DNA from: Beijerinckiaceae bacterium
Lineage (GTDB): Bacteria > Pseudomonadota > Alphaproteobacteria > Rhizobiales > Beijerinckiaceae
Assembly: GCA_947370975.1 (NCBI GenBank)
Contig: CANBNG010000016.1
Span: 1 to 64,000, forward strand
Direction: 5' to 3'
DNA length: 64,000 bases
The notes under the pieces are model-generated. The model worked only from the letters and a program-made list of their open reading frames with translations. It made no database searches and had not been told where the DNA came from. The translations under genes were made by a program, and so were the position numbers. Shown piece after piece: positions 54,813-64,000 of the stretch; position 1 is the stretch's first letter; each line of letters begins with the position of its first letter.

Positions 54813-56507
54813 CTATTGAATGGCTGAAACTTTGGTCAATCTGAACAGGGAGAACCCTGTCAGCAGCAGAACAAGTTGAATGAGTGCGAGTGCCGCCACA
54901 TAGCCGACACTGTTCTCGCTCAACAGAAGCATGGCGATTGAAATCGTCTCCGTGCCGCTGGCATAAAGCAGAATGCTCGCACCCAGTTCACGAATGAAGA
55001 TGATGAACAGCATGATCCAGGCCGCGATCAGCGCCGGGCGCAACAAGGGCAGCAAGACAAACCGCATGGTCTGCGCCCAGGTCGCGCCGTTGGCGCGCGC
55101 GCTCTCCTCAAGTTCGGGATGTATCGCAGACAGCATGGCCGAGATGGTGCGCGTCGCGAAGGGAAAGAAACGGGCGATATAGGCGATCAGCAAAATAGCC
55201 AATGTGCCGTAAAGTGGCGTGCGGATCGCAAAAATCAGGAAGAAGAGCGAGAGCACGATGCCGGGAATGCCAAGTGGCAAGGCGAGAATGGCATCAATAA
55301 AACTCTTGAACCCCGAGCGCACGCGGATGAGATAGTAGGATTGCAAGCCACTGAGCATCACACCCAGCGTTGCGCCCGTGACTGCGAGGAAGAGCGAATT
55401 TAAAATCGCCTGCCGCGTCAGACTGTAGTCGAAGAGCACATAACTGAAATTGGCAAGCGTGGCTGTTGCCGGATTGAAACGACCCGTCCAAAGCGGCGAG
55501 AGTGCAACAAGCACAAGTGCCAGAACCGGCAGGACGACGCTGGTCAGGAGATAGAGGACTTCAATGGCGAGCGCTATGAGCGTCCCTGTCGTCCGCAATT
55601 CAATCACGCGCGGCTTGTAGCCCTTGCCCGAAATGATCTCATAGCGACGCTTGCTGAGATGGGCGCGCTGCCACAGCGTGAGCACAATGGTAATCGCCGT
55701 GATGAAAATACCAAAGGCGGCAGCCCGACCCAGGTCGCTGGGATAACGCACCAGCGCAAAGACTTCCGTCGGCATGGTCCGGATACCCTTGGTCGCTGTC
55801 AGTGCGAGCGGGACATCGAACAGACCGGCACTCGTGACAAAGACAATCAAGGCGGCAGAGAGAAGGCCCGGCTGCAACAATGGCAACGTCACAAGCCGGA
55901 TCGTCGTCCAGAAGGATGCGCCATGCACGCGGGCTGCATCCTCGAAAGCCGCATCCATGCGCTGAAGCGGCGATATGACGAAGAGATAGACATAGGGCGT
56001 GTAGAAGAGCGACAGAATCCAGATCACACCTGCAAGGGAATAGATATTTGGCCCCTCGAATGACACACCCAGGAGTGACCCGAGGGATGTCTGCATCAGC
56101 CCGCTATAGGGCGCAATGAGGAAGATCCAGCCAATTGCCCCCACGTAGGGTGAGAAGAAAAAGGGGATGAGATTTAGCGTCCTCAGCGTTTCGCGGCCCG
56201 GAACATTCGTGCGGCTGACAATCCAGGCGAGTGATGTTCCAAGCACAAGGCTGACACTCATGGCGCCAAGGCCGCAAATCAGAGAATTGAGTGCCGCAGT
56301 CCGAATACGCGTGTCGGTTAAGAGCCAGCTATAATTGGCAAGCGAGACCTGCGGATCATTACCGACCCACAGCAGCAGGCTGCGGATCAGGCCCGCGAGA
56401 AACGGCCCGATGATGAGAAGGATGCCGACACCAACACCAATAAGCGGCAACGACGCTTGCAGCGTCATTCGCTTCTTTTTCGGCGTGAGGTGCGGATCGG
56501 CATTCAT
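54813..56507 (-). CDS. ABC permease with two fused inner-membrane domains (FbpB-like)
   Basis: The 564-residue protein has about twelve helices in two homologous halves, each with a permease EAA-type loop (ARVHGASFWTTIRLVTLPLL and ARANGATWAQTMRFVLLPLL). Fused halves are normal for FbpB-type importers. Six bases after the GST gene. Confidence 0.92.
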   Translation of the reverse strand: MNADPHLTPKKKRMTLQASLPLIGVGVGILLIIGPFLAGLIRSLLLWVGNDPQVSLANYSWLLTDTRIRTAALNSLICGLGAMSVSLVLGTSLAWIVSRTNVPGRETLRTLNLIPFFFSPYVGAIGWIFLIAPYSGLMQTSLGSLLGVSFEGPNIYSLAGVIWILSLFYTPYVYLFVISPLQRMDAAFEDAARVHGASFWTTIRLVTLPLLQPGLLSAALIVFVTSAGLFDVPLALTATKGIRTMPTEVFALVRYPSDLGRAAAFGIFITAITIVLTLWQRAHLSKRRYEIISGKGYKPRVIELRTTGTLIALAIEVLYLLTSVVLPVLALVLVALSPLWTGRFNPATATLANFSYVLFDYSLTRQAILNSLFLAVTGATLGVMLSGLQSYYLIRVRSGFKSFIDAILALPLGIPGIVLSLFFLIFAIRTPLYGTLAILLIAYIARFFPFATRTISAMLSAIHPELEESARANGATWAQTMRFVLLPLLRPALIAAWIMLFIIFIRELGASILLYASGTETISIAMLLLSENSVGYVAALALIQLVLLLTGFSLFRLTKVSAIQ

Positions 56508-56513
56508 TGCGTT

Positions 56514-57167
56514 TTAACCCCGGTCCGCGGGCATATCTGGATAATCGCGCGTGGGAGCGCGCGGCGGCTCGGCCCAGCGCGGCATGGCAAGGCAACGGTC
56601 GAGCCAACCACGAATTGCAGGATAATCCGCGTGCGGAATGCCGGCTTCAGGCGAGTTCAGCACATAAGGAAAACAGGCAATGTCAGCTATGGTGATGTGA
56701 GGAGCTGCCAGCCATTCCTGCTGCTTCAGACGCCATTCCATCGTGTTCATCGCATTGCGACCAAACTTCTGGTACTCCGGCAAATTGCTGGCATTACCGA
56801 TGACCCAGCGATCGCGCATCACGCCGCGACGGCCGTATTGCAGGCCAAAATGTATCTCGCAATGAGCGAGCGCGACCCAATGCATCACCTCGGCCATTTG
56901 CTCGGCCTCGATTGGCAACCAGTCCGTGCGGTTCATCTTGCGCGCAAGATAAACCATGCAGGCAGTCGAATCCCAGAAGCGATGCTCGCCATCCTCCAGC
57001 ACGGGCACCTGCCCGCGCGGATTGATGTTGGCGATATAGTCTTTGGTTTTGTGCTCCCAGGTGAGAAGATCCATGTAGACCTTCTCATAGGGGATCTCCA
57101 GCTGCTCGAGCAGGATGCGTACTTTCCAGGAATTGCCGGATTCAGCACCCGTGTAGAGTTTCATCAT
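56514..57167 (-). CDS. Glutathione S-transferase family protein
   Basis: About 217 residues, with N-terminal thioredoxin fold (MKLYTGAESGNSWKVRILLEQL, NPRGQVPVLEDG) and helical C-domain (ITIADIACFPYV). GGAGG precedes ATG 57167. Role in the operon could be ring or ether cleavage, or detoxification. Confidence 0.9.
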   Translation of the reverse strand: MMKLYTGAESGNSWKVRILLEQLEIPYEKVYMDLLTWEHKTKDYIANINPRGQVPVLEDGEHRFWDSTACMVYLARKMNRTDWLPIEAEQMAEVMHWVALAHCEIHFGLQYGRRGVMRDRWVIGNASNLPEYQKFGRNAMNTMEWRLKQQEWLAAPHITIADIACFPYVLNSPEAGIPHADYPAIRGWLDRCLAMPRWAEPPRAPTRDYPDMPADRG

Positions 57168-57180
57168 CAGCACGGCCTCC

Positions 57181-58098
57181 CTACCAGCCGCGCTTTTCCT
57201 GCGCGAGCGACGCAACCTTGTTCATTTCACGCGCAATGTCATCGACCACAGCGCCGTCCATGACCGGAAGCGGCGGACGCGCCTGGCCGCAATCGCGCGC
57301 CATGAGCTTTGCGCCAACCTTGAGGCCTGACACGCCATATTCATCGAACAGGCGGAAAAGATACGCCGCGTCGACCTGCGCATCATGCGCTTCCTTGTAT
57401 TTTTCCTGGGAGGCCAGATCATACAGCTTGCGGATCAACCCCGGCGCAATATTGGCAAGCGGCGAGAGCATGCCGGTGGCCCCTGTCGCATGGGCGGAAA
57501 TCATATATTCCGTGCCGGAGATGAGCTGGAAATCCTCACTGACGCGGCTTGCATCTGCAATGACCTCGATCATGAATTGCCAGTCCATGCTGACGTCAAT
57601 CAGGCCTCCGAGATATTTCGTCTTGGCAAGAAGCGCCATGACGATCGAGGTCTTGATCTTCACGTTATTCATTTCGCCGGGCGCATTATAGAGGTAGAGC
57701 GGCAATTGGCCGGTCTCCGCTATGGCGCAGAAATGCTCAATCAGCATGGATTCAGGCGGCGTCCAATAATAGGGAACGCTGGCAATCATCGCTGCGGCGC
57801 CGGCCTTTCTGGCATGTTCGGCAAGATCGCAGGCAATGCCTGTGCCTGCTTCGCTGACATTGGCGATGACCGGCACCTTGCCGGCTTTGCTGATTGCGAA
57901 TTCAAGCAGCATCTTGCGCTCGCCAACCGGCAGGCTGACGCTTTCGCCGGTGTGCGTCTGGATCGCAAGACCCTCCGCGCCGTTGGCGATATGGAAGGCG
58001 ATTGCCTTTTCGAAAGTCGCGAGGTCGATCTTGCCTTCAACAAAAGGCGTGAGCGGCGCATGGACGAGGCCGAAATGAAACTTTGTCACGTTAGTCAC
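57181..58098 (-). CDS. DapA-family protein lacking the Schiff-base lysine
   Basis: The 305-residue TIM-barrel protein matches the dihydrodipicolinate synthase/N-acetylneuraminate lyase family, with the Tyr motif LYLYNAPGEM. At the usual catalytic-Lys site (GIKDSSGD in the family) it reads LGGLIDVSMD, so Lys is replaced by Ile or Leu. Its neighbour at 58111 keeps the Lys. It may be inactive, act as a regulatory subunit, or use a different chemistry. Confidence 0.88.
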   Translation of the reverse strand: MTNVTKFHFGLVHAPLTPFVEGKIDLATFEKAIAFHIANGAEGLAIQTHTGESVSLPVGERKMLLEFAISKAGKVPVIANVSEAGTGIACDLAEHARKAGAAAMIASVPYYWTPPESMLIEHFCAIAETGQLPLYLYNAPGEMNNVKIKTSIVMALLAKTKYLGGLIDVSMDWQFMIEVIADASRVSEDFQLISGTEYMISAHATGATGMLSPLANIAPGLIRKLYDLASQEKYKEAHDAQVDAAYLFRLFDEYGVSGLKVGAKLMARDCGQARPPLPVMDGAVVDDIAREMNKVASLAQEKRGW

Positions 58099-58110
58099 CC
58101 TCTTCTCGCC

Positions 58111-59025
58111 TTACCAGCCGTGGGGTTCGCTATCGAGAATGCCGAGTTCGGCAAGCGTTTTCTCGATATGTTTGATGCGCTCGGGGCTGGCTGTCGGCAG
58201 CGGCGCGCGCGTCGGCCCGACATTACGACCCATGATCTGCATGCCTCCCTTGAGGGACGACGGATATTGGTCGCGAAACAGATGCCAAAGCTGCGAGAGC
58301 TTGTATTGCAGCTCGCGTGCCCGCTTCCAGTTTCCACTCGCGCAAGAGGCATAAAGCTCGTTGACAAGATTGGGGCAGATCGCGCCCGCGGATGAATATG
58401 AGCCCGCCCCACCAAGGCAAACAGAGGGCAACAGATATTCAACGCCAGCGATCATCGCGAAGTCGGGACGCATCGGCAAAGCGACACGCAGGATTTCAAA
58501 GAAGCGCTCCGAATTGAAGCTCGCATCTTTCATGCCGATGAAGTTCGGCAGCTTCTCGAGAAGGCGCTGGGTCAGCTCGGCCGAGAATTCGACGCCGTCG
58601 AGATAATCGGGTGAATTATAGGCGATCAGCGGCATGTCGAAAGTCGTGCCGAGACGCACGAAATGATTGTAGATCGACTCGAGCGGATATTTCCAGAAAT
58701 AGGGCGTGATCGCGATGATCGCATCCGCACCCTTGTCCTGCGCATGTTTGGCAAGGTCCATCGTGTCTTCGATGGCGAGCGCGCTCACATGGATCGAGAT
58801 CGGCACGCGCTTGTTGACCGTCTTGATCGCGACCTCCGCAAGCGCCTTGCGCTCGGGAATGGTGAGATTGTGCGACTCGCCCTTGTGGTGGGGCCAGGAG
58901 ATGGCGGTCGCGCCGGTGCGGACGTGAAAATCGACCATCTTCTCAAAAGTCGCGAGATCCGGGCTGAAGTCTTCCTTCAGCGGGGTAATCGGACTTTGCA
59001 TCACGCCTTTCAGGACGAGCGACAT
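58111..59025 (-). CDS. DapA-family lyase/aldolase
   Basis: About 304 residues: LIAYNSPDYL (catalytic Tyr) and FIGMKDASFN (Schiff-base Lys) are both present. ATG 59025 follows AGGAGA. First gene of the eight-gene minus operon. Substrate unknown; members cleave or form oxo-acids. Confidence 0.92.
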   Translation of the reverse strand: MSLVLKGVMQSPITPLKEDFSPDLATFEKMVDFHVRTGATAISWPHHKGESHNLTIPERKALAEVAIKTVNKRVPISIHVSALAIEDTMDLAKHAQDKGADAIIAITPYFWKYPLESIYNHFVRLGTTFDMPLIAYNSPDYLDGVEFSAELTQRLLEKLPNFIGMKDASFNSERFFEILRVALPMRPDFAMIAGVEYLLPSVCLGGAGSYSSAGAICPNLVNELYASCASGNWKRARELQYKLSQLWHLFRDQYPSSLKGGMQIMGRNVGPTRAPLPTASPERIKHIEKTLAELGILDSEPHGW

Positions 59026-59249
59026 GGCTTCTCCTACGCTATCTGAGGCAATTTCTGGGAAAGTGTCGGGGCCGCACAGCGACCCCGCAAATGTCTCCTC
59101 CCCCAAAGGCGCCGGTTTTCCGGCTGCCTTGCCTGTTTTTCTTGGTTTTCAGGCGGGCCGTTTCCGGACCTGAGCGCTCAGACTAGACCATGGGCTCTGG
59201 CTTTGTCCCCGACGCTGTGCTGAAATGAGTTTCAACTTCAGAATTGACA

Positions 59250-60203
59250 ATGGAGGGTGCCATAGACCGCCTGCACGGCCTGCTCATGTTCCTGAATGTG
59301 GTCGAGACGCGCTCCTTCTCTGCCACCGCGCGGGCTATGGGCGTTACCACTTCGGCGGTGAGTGCGACGATCATACGGCTGGAGCAGAAGCTCGCGGTGC
59401 GCCTGCTCAATCGCACCACGCGCAGCGTGTCACCCACAGTCGAGGGCTCCGAGTTCTATGAGCGCTGCAAGCGGATCGTCGAAGATCTCGAACAGGCGGA
59501 GCTTGCCGTATCGCACAGCGCGCAAACGCCGAGCGGCGAATTGCGTGTCGGGATGCCATCGGCATTGGGGCGCATGTGGGTCATCCCGCAGCTCGCATCC
59601 TTCACCGCCGCCTATCCTGCCATTTCGCTTGAAATCATGCTGGATGATTTCATCACTGGCGTGCTCAGCGAAGGGCTGGATGCGGCCATAAAGGTGGGAG
59701 ATCTTCCCTCTTCGCGTCTCACCGTGCGCAAGCTCGCGTCAGTCGATTATGTCCTATGTGCGTCGCCCGCCTATCTCGAGAGCAAGGGCCGCCCCAAGCG
59801 CCCTGTCGATCTGCGCGATCACCAGTGCATTACCTATCGCCGACCACGCAACGGGCAGATCCGGCACTGGCGGCTGCGGGATATGGCGGAGAAAGACATA
59901 ATTGCGCCCAAGGGATCCATGACATTCAACAGTGGCGAGGGGCTGATCGCGGCCGCCACCAGCGGGTTGGGTATCATCCAGATCGGCCATTATTACGCCC
60001 AGCCGCTGCTTGAATCGGGCGCGCTCGTAGAGCTGCTGCCCGACCAGCGCGTGCATGCTTATGATATCTCCGTGGTCTTTCAGCAAAAGAAGCGCATTGC
60101 CCCGCGCCTTCGGGTCTTTATCAATTTTCTGGTTGACATGTTCGCGCCGCCCCCGTGGGATAATGGCAACAAGAACGGAACGGGACGGATGCGCCGCAGC
60201 TAG
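59250..60203 (+). CDS. LysR-family transcriptional regulator
   Basis: The 317-residue protein has an N-terminal winged helix (FSATARAMGVTTSAVSATIIRLE) and a periplasmic-binding-type effector domain. It diverges from the DapA/ABC operon and probably controls it. ATG 59250; a TTG lies two codons upstream. Confidence 0.93.
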   Translation: MEGAIDRLHGLLMFLNVVETRSFSATARAMGVTTSAVSATIIRLEQKLAVRLLNRTTRSVSPTVEGSEFYERCKRIVEDLEQAELAVSHSAQTPSGELRVGMPSALGRMWVIPQLASFTAAYPAISLEIMLDDFITGVLSEGLDAAIKVGDLPSSRLTVRKLASVDYVLCASPAYLESKGRPKRPVDLRDHQCITYRRPRNGQIRHWRLRDMAEKDIIAPKGSMTFNSGEGLIAAATSGLGIIQIGHYYAQPLLESGALVELLPDQRVHAYDISVVFQQKKRIAPRLRVFINFLVDMFAPPPWDNGNKNGTGRMRRS

Positions 60204-60232
60204 CCTCCCGACATATTCAGGGGAGGATCGTC

Positions 60233-61222
60233 ATGTTGAACGTCGCAATTATCGGGCTCGGCTGGTGGGGCCAAACACTTGCGCGCACCATGGCGGGCAG
60301 CACAAGAATTCGCCCGGTCATGGGCGTCGATCCGGATGAAAATGCCCGCGCTGCAGCGGCATCGCTTGGCCTGCGGACATCTGCTCATTTCGAGGATGCG
60401 CTTGCAGCATCCGATGTTGAAGCCATCATCCTGTGCACCCCACACAAGCAGCATGCAGCGCAGATGATCGCCGCCGCAAAGGCCGGCAAGCATGTGTTTT
60501 GCGAAAAGCCACTCTGCACCGACCCCGCTGAAGCCGATGAAGCCTTTGCCGCAATTGCCAAGGCTGGCGTCACGCTCGGCATCGGCCACGAGCGTCGTTT
60601 CGAGCCGGCGATTGTTGAAATGCGCGCACGCGCCAAGGCTGGCGACTTTGGCACATTGCTCGCCATCGAGGGCAATTTCAGCCAGGACAAATTTCTGAAA
60701 CTGCCGGCAGACAATTGGCGCCTGTCGCCCGTTCATGCGCCGGTCGGACCGCTTTCGGCTACCGGCATTCACCTTGTCGATCTGGCGATCTCGCTGTTTG
60801 GGACACCCAAGGAGACCTGGGCGCGGCTCGCCACGCGTGCAACCCATTTTGGCAATGGCGATACGCTTTCCGTGACGCTTGGTTTTGAAAACGGCTCGAC
60901 AGCGGCCATTACCGCCATTCTGACAACGCCTTTCATGGGACGCTTTGCATTGTTTGGCTCGGAAGGCTGGATGGAAGTGCGCGACCGCACCCATCCTGAA
61001 CATCCCACAGGCTGGGACGTCACCACGACTCTTCGTGGACAGGACCCGGTGACGCGTTTCGACCCGCCCCATTCAGGCGTGCGCGACAATCTGGAAGCCT
61101 TCGCAACCGCGGCGAGCGGGGGCCTCGCCTATCCGGTGACGATTGCGGAGATGCGCGCCAATGTGCGGGCTTTCGCAGCCATTTCGCGTTCGGCCCTGTC
61201 AGGTCGCATCGAGCAGGTTTGA
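60233..61222 (+). CDS. Gfo/Idh/MocA-family oxidoreductase
   Basis: The 329-residue NAD(P)-dependent enzyme has an N-terminal Rossmann domain (VAIIGLGWWGQTLARTM), CEKPLCTDPAEAD with the catalytic Lys, and a C-terminal substrate domain (ATGIHLVDLAI). GGGGAGG precedes the ATG. Its 3' end overlaps the convergent flavin reductase by 24 bases. Confidence 0.93.
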   Translation: MLNVAIIGLGWWGQTLARTMAGSTRIRPVMGVDPDENARAAAASLGLRTSAHFEDALAASDVEAIILCTPHKQHAAQMIAAAKAGKHVFCEKPLCTDPAEADEAFAAIAKAGVTLGIGHERRFEPAIVEMRARAKAGDFGTLLAIEGNFSQDKFLKLPADNWRLSPVHAPVGPLSATGIHLVDLAISLFGTPKETWARLATRATHFGNGDTLSVTLGFENGSTAAITAILTTPFMGRFALFGSEGWMEVRDRTHPEHPTGWDVTTTLRGQDPVTRFDPPHSGVRDNLEAFATAASGGLAYPVTIAEMRANVRAFAAISRSALSGRIEQV

Positions 61223-61717
61223 GGCAAGCTGCTGAAATTGTCCTGCGCTGAAGATCAGCGGCGCGCCCTCTCCATAGGCGGCGCGCTGCACCCGTCCGAA
61301 GAAGACAATATGGTCGCCGGCCTCATGAGCTCCTGCCTGCTCGCATTCAAATGTTGCGAGCGCACCGGCGATCAGCGGACACCCGCCGAGCCCGTCGCGA
61401 TGCGCGATGCCGGCAAACTTGTCAGGATGGGGACGGGCGAAATGACTGGCGACCTCTTCCTGCCCCCCGGCCAGCACGCTGACCGCAAAATGCCCGGTCG
61501 CGCGGAAGTTCGCGAGCGAGGCAGCCGCCTTGCGCAGGCTCCAGAGCAGGAGCGGCGGATCGAGCGAGACAGCGGAGAAGGAATTGCAGGTCAGCCCCTC
61601 GGGGCACCCCGCCTGGGTGCGCGTGGTGACAATCGTCACCCCGGTGGCAAAACAGCCGAAGGCATTGCGCAGCTCACGGCCATCCGCATTAATAGAGTCG
61701 AGAACGAACGTCTTCAT
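61199..61717 (-). CDS. Flavin reductase domain protein
   Basis: The 172-residue protein has LRNAFGCFATGVTIVTT, CNSFSAVSLDPPLLLWSL and the FMN-binding fold of the HpaC/flavin reductase-like family. Likely supplies reduced flavin to the luciferase-like monooxygenase at 62844; this is inference from context. Confidence 0.9.
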   Translation of the reverse strand: MKTFVLDSINADGRELRNAFGCFATGVTIVTTRTQAGCPEGLTCNSFSAVSLDPPLLLWSLRKAAASLANFRATGHFAVSVLAGGQEEVASHFARPHPDKFAGIAHRDGLGGCPLIAGALATFECEQAGAHEAGDHIVFFGRVQRAAYGEGAPLIFSAGQFQQLASNLLDAT

Positions 61718-61820
61718 GGTGTCTTGGGGTTCCTGCAAACCGCAGGACTGTCAGGCTGCCCCTAGCCCAGGGCAAATCATATGATCTCATGGGCAGCATC
61801 AGAAAAACGGATGAGCCATC

Positions 61821-62726
61821 GTGTCCGCCAGCCTGCTTGAAATCCGCCTCTTCGTCGCCTCCTTCGAGGAGCGTTCCTTCACGCTGGCTGCGCAGCGCGA
61901 ACATGCAACGCAGTCGGGCGTCTCGCAGCATGTCAAATCGCTTGAGGAGAGGCTCGGCGCGGCCCTCTTCATGCGTCAGAAGGGCGGCATTGAGCCAACG
62001 CCCGCCGGCCGCGCCTATTATCAGAAATGTCTCGAGGTTCTGCACGCTCATGCAGCAGCGGCGCAGGCGGTGAGGCCTTTTGCGCGCGCCCCTGAAGCCA
62101 GCCTTACCATCGGCCTGATGCCAAGCCTCACGCGCTGCGCCACGGCACCCGCACTGGCACGCTTTCTCGACCTCTATCCAAATGTGTCGATCCACATCGT
62201 TGAGGGCTACAGCGGCACGCTGACGCGCATGACGCGCGCAGGCGAGCTCGATTTTTCCATCGTGCCCGCTTTCGCCGGCATGGAGGGGCTCGGACAAAAG
62301 CATTTCCTCAAAACTCCGGAACTGCTTGTCGCTTCTGCACGCGCGCAGCTGCCGCGCGTGCTCAGCCTCTCAGACTACGCGCCGCTGCGCCTCGTGATGC
62401 CGGGCGCCGCCAATACGCGGCGGCAATCGATTGAGACCTATTGCGCGATGACGGGTGCATCCATCGCGCGCATCATCGAGCTCGACGCCATGTTCGGGAC
62501 GCTCGATTTCGTCGCGCGCACCGACTGGCTGACAATTTTGCCCGCCGTGATGATGGGCGACAAGCTCGGGCCAGATCTATGCGCCGCCCGCATGGAGGAT
62601 CCGTCGCTCGAACTCGATCTCGTGCAAATCGAGCCCGCGCGCAAGCCGCTCTTGCCAGAGGCTGCGGCCTTTGCGCTCCTGTTGCAGGAGGAGGCGCATC
62701 GCACCTCCGCGCTCTGGGACGCCTGA
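61821..62726 (+). CDS. LysR-family transcriptional regulator
   Basis: The 301-residue protein has a winged helix (FTLAAQREHATQSGVSQHVKSLE) and a C-terminal effector domain. Divergent from the flavin reductase gene and upstream of the monooxygenase. GTG 61821 opens the frame. Confidence 0.92.
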   Translation: MSASLLEIRLFVASFEERSFTLAAQREHATQSGVSQHVKSLEERLGAALFMRQKGGIEPTPAGRAYYQKCLEVLHAHAAAAQAVRPFARAPEASLTIGLMPSLTRCATAPALARFLDLYPNVSIHIVEGYSGTLTRMTRAGELDFSIVPAFAGMEGLGQKHFLKTPELLVASARAQLPRVLSLSDYAPLRLVMPGAANTRRQSIETYCAMTGASIARIIELDAMFGTLDFVARTDWLTILPAVMMGDKLGPDLCAARMEDPSLELDLVQIEPARKPLLPEAAAFALLLQEEAHRTSALWDA

Positions 62727-62843
62727 TATCAGGAAACCTGATGCAGCGGCCGCGAAATGATGATTTGCGCGTGCTCGCCGACCCGCCATTCTGAGCTGAA
62801 CTGTTGGAAGAACCCATGAGGGGCGGTCCAAAAGGGAGGAAGA

Positions 62844-63932
62844 ATGGAACTCGGTTTCTTCACCATGCCGATACATCCCGTGGGGAAAGATTGGCGCCAA
62901 TGCCTGCGTGAGGATCGCGAGGCCTTCATCCTGGCCGACGAACTTGGCTATGTGGAAGGCTACGTCGGCGAACATGTGACCGACAAAGCCGAAAACATTA
63001 CCTCGTGCATGATCTTCATTGCCACACTCGCCGCAGCGACGAAGAACATCCGGCTCGGCACCGGCACGGTGAACATGCCCAATGCGCATCCGGCGGCCGT
63101 CGCTTCCCAGATCGCCATGCTCGACCATCTGCTCGATGGCCGCCTCATCTTCGGCATAAGTCCGGGCGGACTTCTCTCCGACGCCGAGGTCTTCGGCAAT
63201 CTCGACGCCAACCGGAACGAAATGTTTCTTGAATCGATCAACAGCGTGCTCGCGCTGTGGGAGACGGACGCGCCCTATAATCTCGATGGCAAATATTGGA
63301 AGATCTCGACGCAGCGCACATTGGTGCCCGAGATCGGCCAGGGCTTCATTCCCCGGCCTCTCCAGCGCCCCCACCCGCCCATCGTGGTGACCGTGGTCGC
63401 GCCATTCTCCAAAGGCGTCACGGAGGCGGCTGCGCGCGGCTGGGAACCGATCTCGGCCAATTTCCTCATGCCGGTCTGGGTGAAGAGCCACTGGCCGAAA
63501 TATGTCGAGGGCTGCACGCGGGCCGGTCGCCCGGCAGATCCCGCCAATTGGCGCGTGGCCAAGAGCATTTTCGTCGCCAAGGATCGCGCCACGGCCAAGG
63601 CCTATGCGACCGACCCCAATGGCCCGTATCACTTCTATTACAAGTCACTCTTCACCAAGCTGGCGAAGAACGGACGCCTTGAGCTCTTCAAGACGCATCG
63701 CGACATGCCAGATTCCGATGTGACGCTCGATTTCGTCTGCGACCAGCTCATCATCTACGGGACGCCCGATGAAGTCGCGGACAAGGTGCTCGCCTTCCAG
63801 GAAGAGACCGGCGCATTCGGCAAGCTGCTCTATGCCGGCAAGGACTGGACTGATTATGACCTCGGTCGCCAATCCATGATCTTGATGGCCGAGCAGGTTC
63901 TGCCCAAAATCAACGCGCAGTTGAAGAGCTGA
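62844..63932 (+). CDS. Luciferase-like flavin-dependent monooxygenase
   Basis: The 362-residue TIM-barrel protein has MELGFFTMPIHPVG, YVGEHVTDKAENI, IRLGTGTVNMPNAHP and GISPGGLLSD, typical of bacterial luciferase-like (LLM class) enzymes. GGGAGGAAG precedes the ATG. Substrate unknown. Confidence 0.94.
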   Translation: MELGFFTMPIHPVGKDWRQCLREDREAFILADELGYVEGYVGEHVTDKAENITSCMIFIATLAAATKNIRLGTGTVNMPNAHPAAVASQIAMLDHLLDGRLIFGISPGGLLSDAEVFGNLDANRNEMFLESINSVLALWETDAPYNLDGKYWKISTQRTLVPEIGQGFIPRPLQRPHPPIVVTVVAPFSKGVTEAAARGWEPISANFLMPVWVKSHWPKYVEGCTRAGRPADPANWRVAKSIFVAKDRATAKAYATDPNGPYHFYYKSLFTKLAKNGRLELFKTHRDMPDSDVTLDFVCDQLIIYGTPDEVADKVLAFQEETGAFGKLLYAGKDWTDYDLGRQSMILMAEQVLPKINAQLKS

Positions 63933-63943
63933 GGGACACACAC

Positions 63944-64000
63944 ATGGCGCGCCTGCCCTATGCAACGCCCGATACGCCAGCGCGCAGCAAGGTAGCTGAG
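63944..64000 (+). CDS. 5' end of a gene, possibly carboxymuconolactone-decarboxylase-like
   Basis: ATG 63944 follows GAGGGACA and continues to the window edge with MARLPYATPDTPARS. Start-of-protein style resembles carboxymuconolactone decarboxylase-family proteins, but 19 residues are too few to be sure. Co-oriented with and 11 bases after the monooxygenase. Confidence 0.5.
   Translation, partial: MARLPYATPDTPARSKVAE

Overview
The window is high-GC, gene-dense bacterial DNA. Gene content (Tat and Sec envelope proteins, FbpABC/PotA-type ABC operons, a mitofilin-like protein, two DUF6524-like proteins, many LysR/AraC regulators) points to an alphaproteobacterium, probably Hyphomicrobiales; I cannot name a genus. 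No rRNA, tRNA, CRISPR array or insertion sequence was seen.

Region 1 (1-9183) is a surface module. A TolC/ABC/HlyD type I secretion operon (7931 to 2684, minus) is followed on the same strand by a large Ig-like repeat adhesin that runs off the left edge. A GH10 xylanase with a Tat-type signal diverges from it. Related palindromes sit upstream of the adhesin and in the secretion/xylanase divergent region.

Region 2 (9444-30888) is the most unusual part. About 20 genes, mostly envelope proteins and many unrecognised, combine: a heavy-metal-type RND pump and its adaptor; a detached adaptor domain fused to a membrane anchor and a large unknown cytosolic domain; His-rich periplasmic and outer-membrane proteins; an MlaA homologue without a lipobox; an MlaF-MlaE fusion ABC transporter with no MlaD/MlaC; two orphan periplasmic-binding-protein-like proteins; two DUF6524-like proteins; small Gly/Ala-rich membrane proteins; and a ParA ATPase paired with a mitofilin-like protein. 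Tight start/stop overlaps and two strong bidirectional hairpins delimit the transcription units. I infer a dedicated envelope-spanning transport or positioning machine linking metal and lipid handling. I do not recognise it as a described system.

Region 3 (30938-43304) has an SLC13-type transporter, an AraC regulator, an RND efflux operon with two lipoprotein adaptors, then a patatin phospholipase and an AI-2E-type permease, plus a membrane metallophosphoesterase.

Region 4 (43402-48437) is a nonulosonic (sialic-type) acid island: NeuC, NeuB and NeuA homologues, a TylF-type methyltransferase, and a protein carrying the ordered motifs of bacterial sialyltransferases. Its far end is visibly AT-richer.

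Region 5 (48806-64000) is catabolic and uptake DNA: a hydroxyacid dehydrogenase, two small secreted proteins, an eight-gene operon (two DapA-like proteins, GST, an FbpBC-type ABC transporter with its binding protein, an SDR and a second binding protein) diverging from a LysR gene, a Gfo/Idh oxidoreductase, a flavin reductase, a second LysR, a luciferase-like monooxygenase, and the start of one more gene at the right edge.
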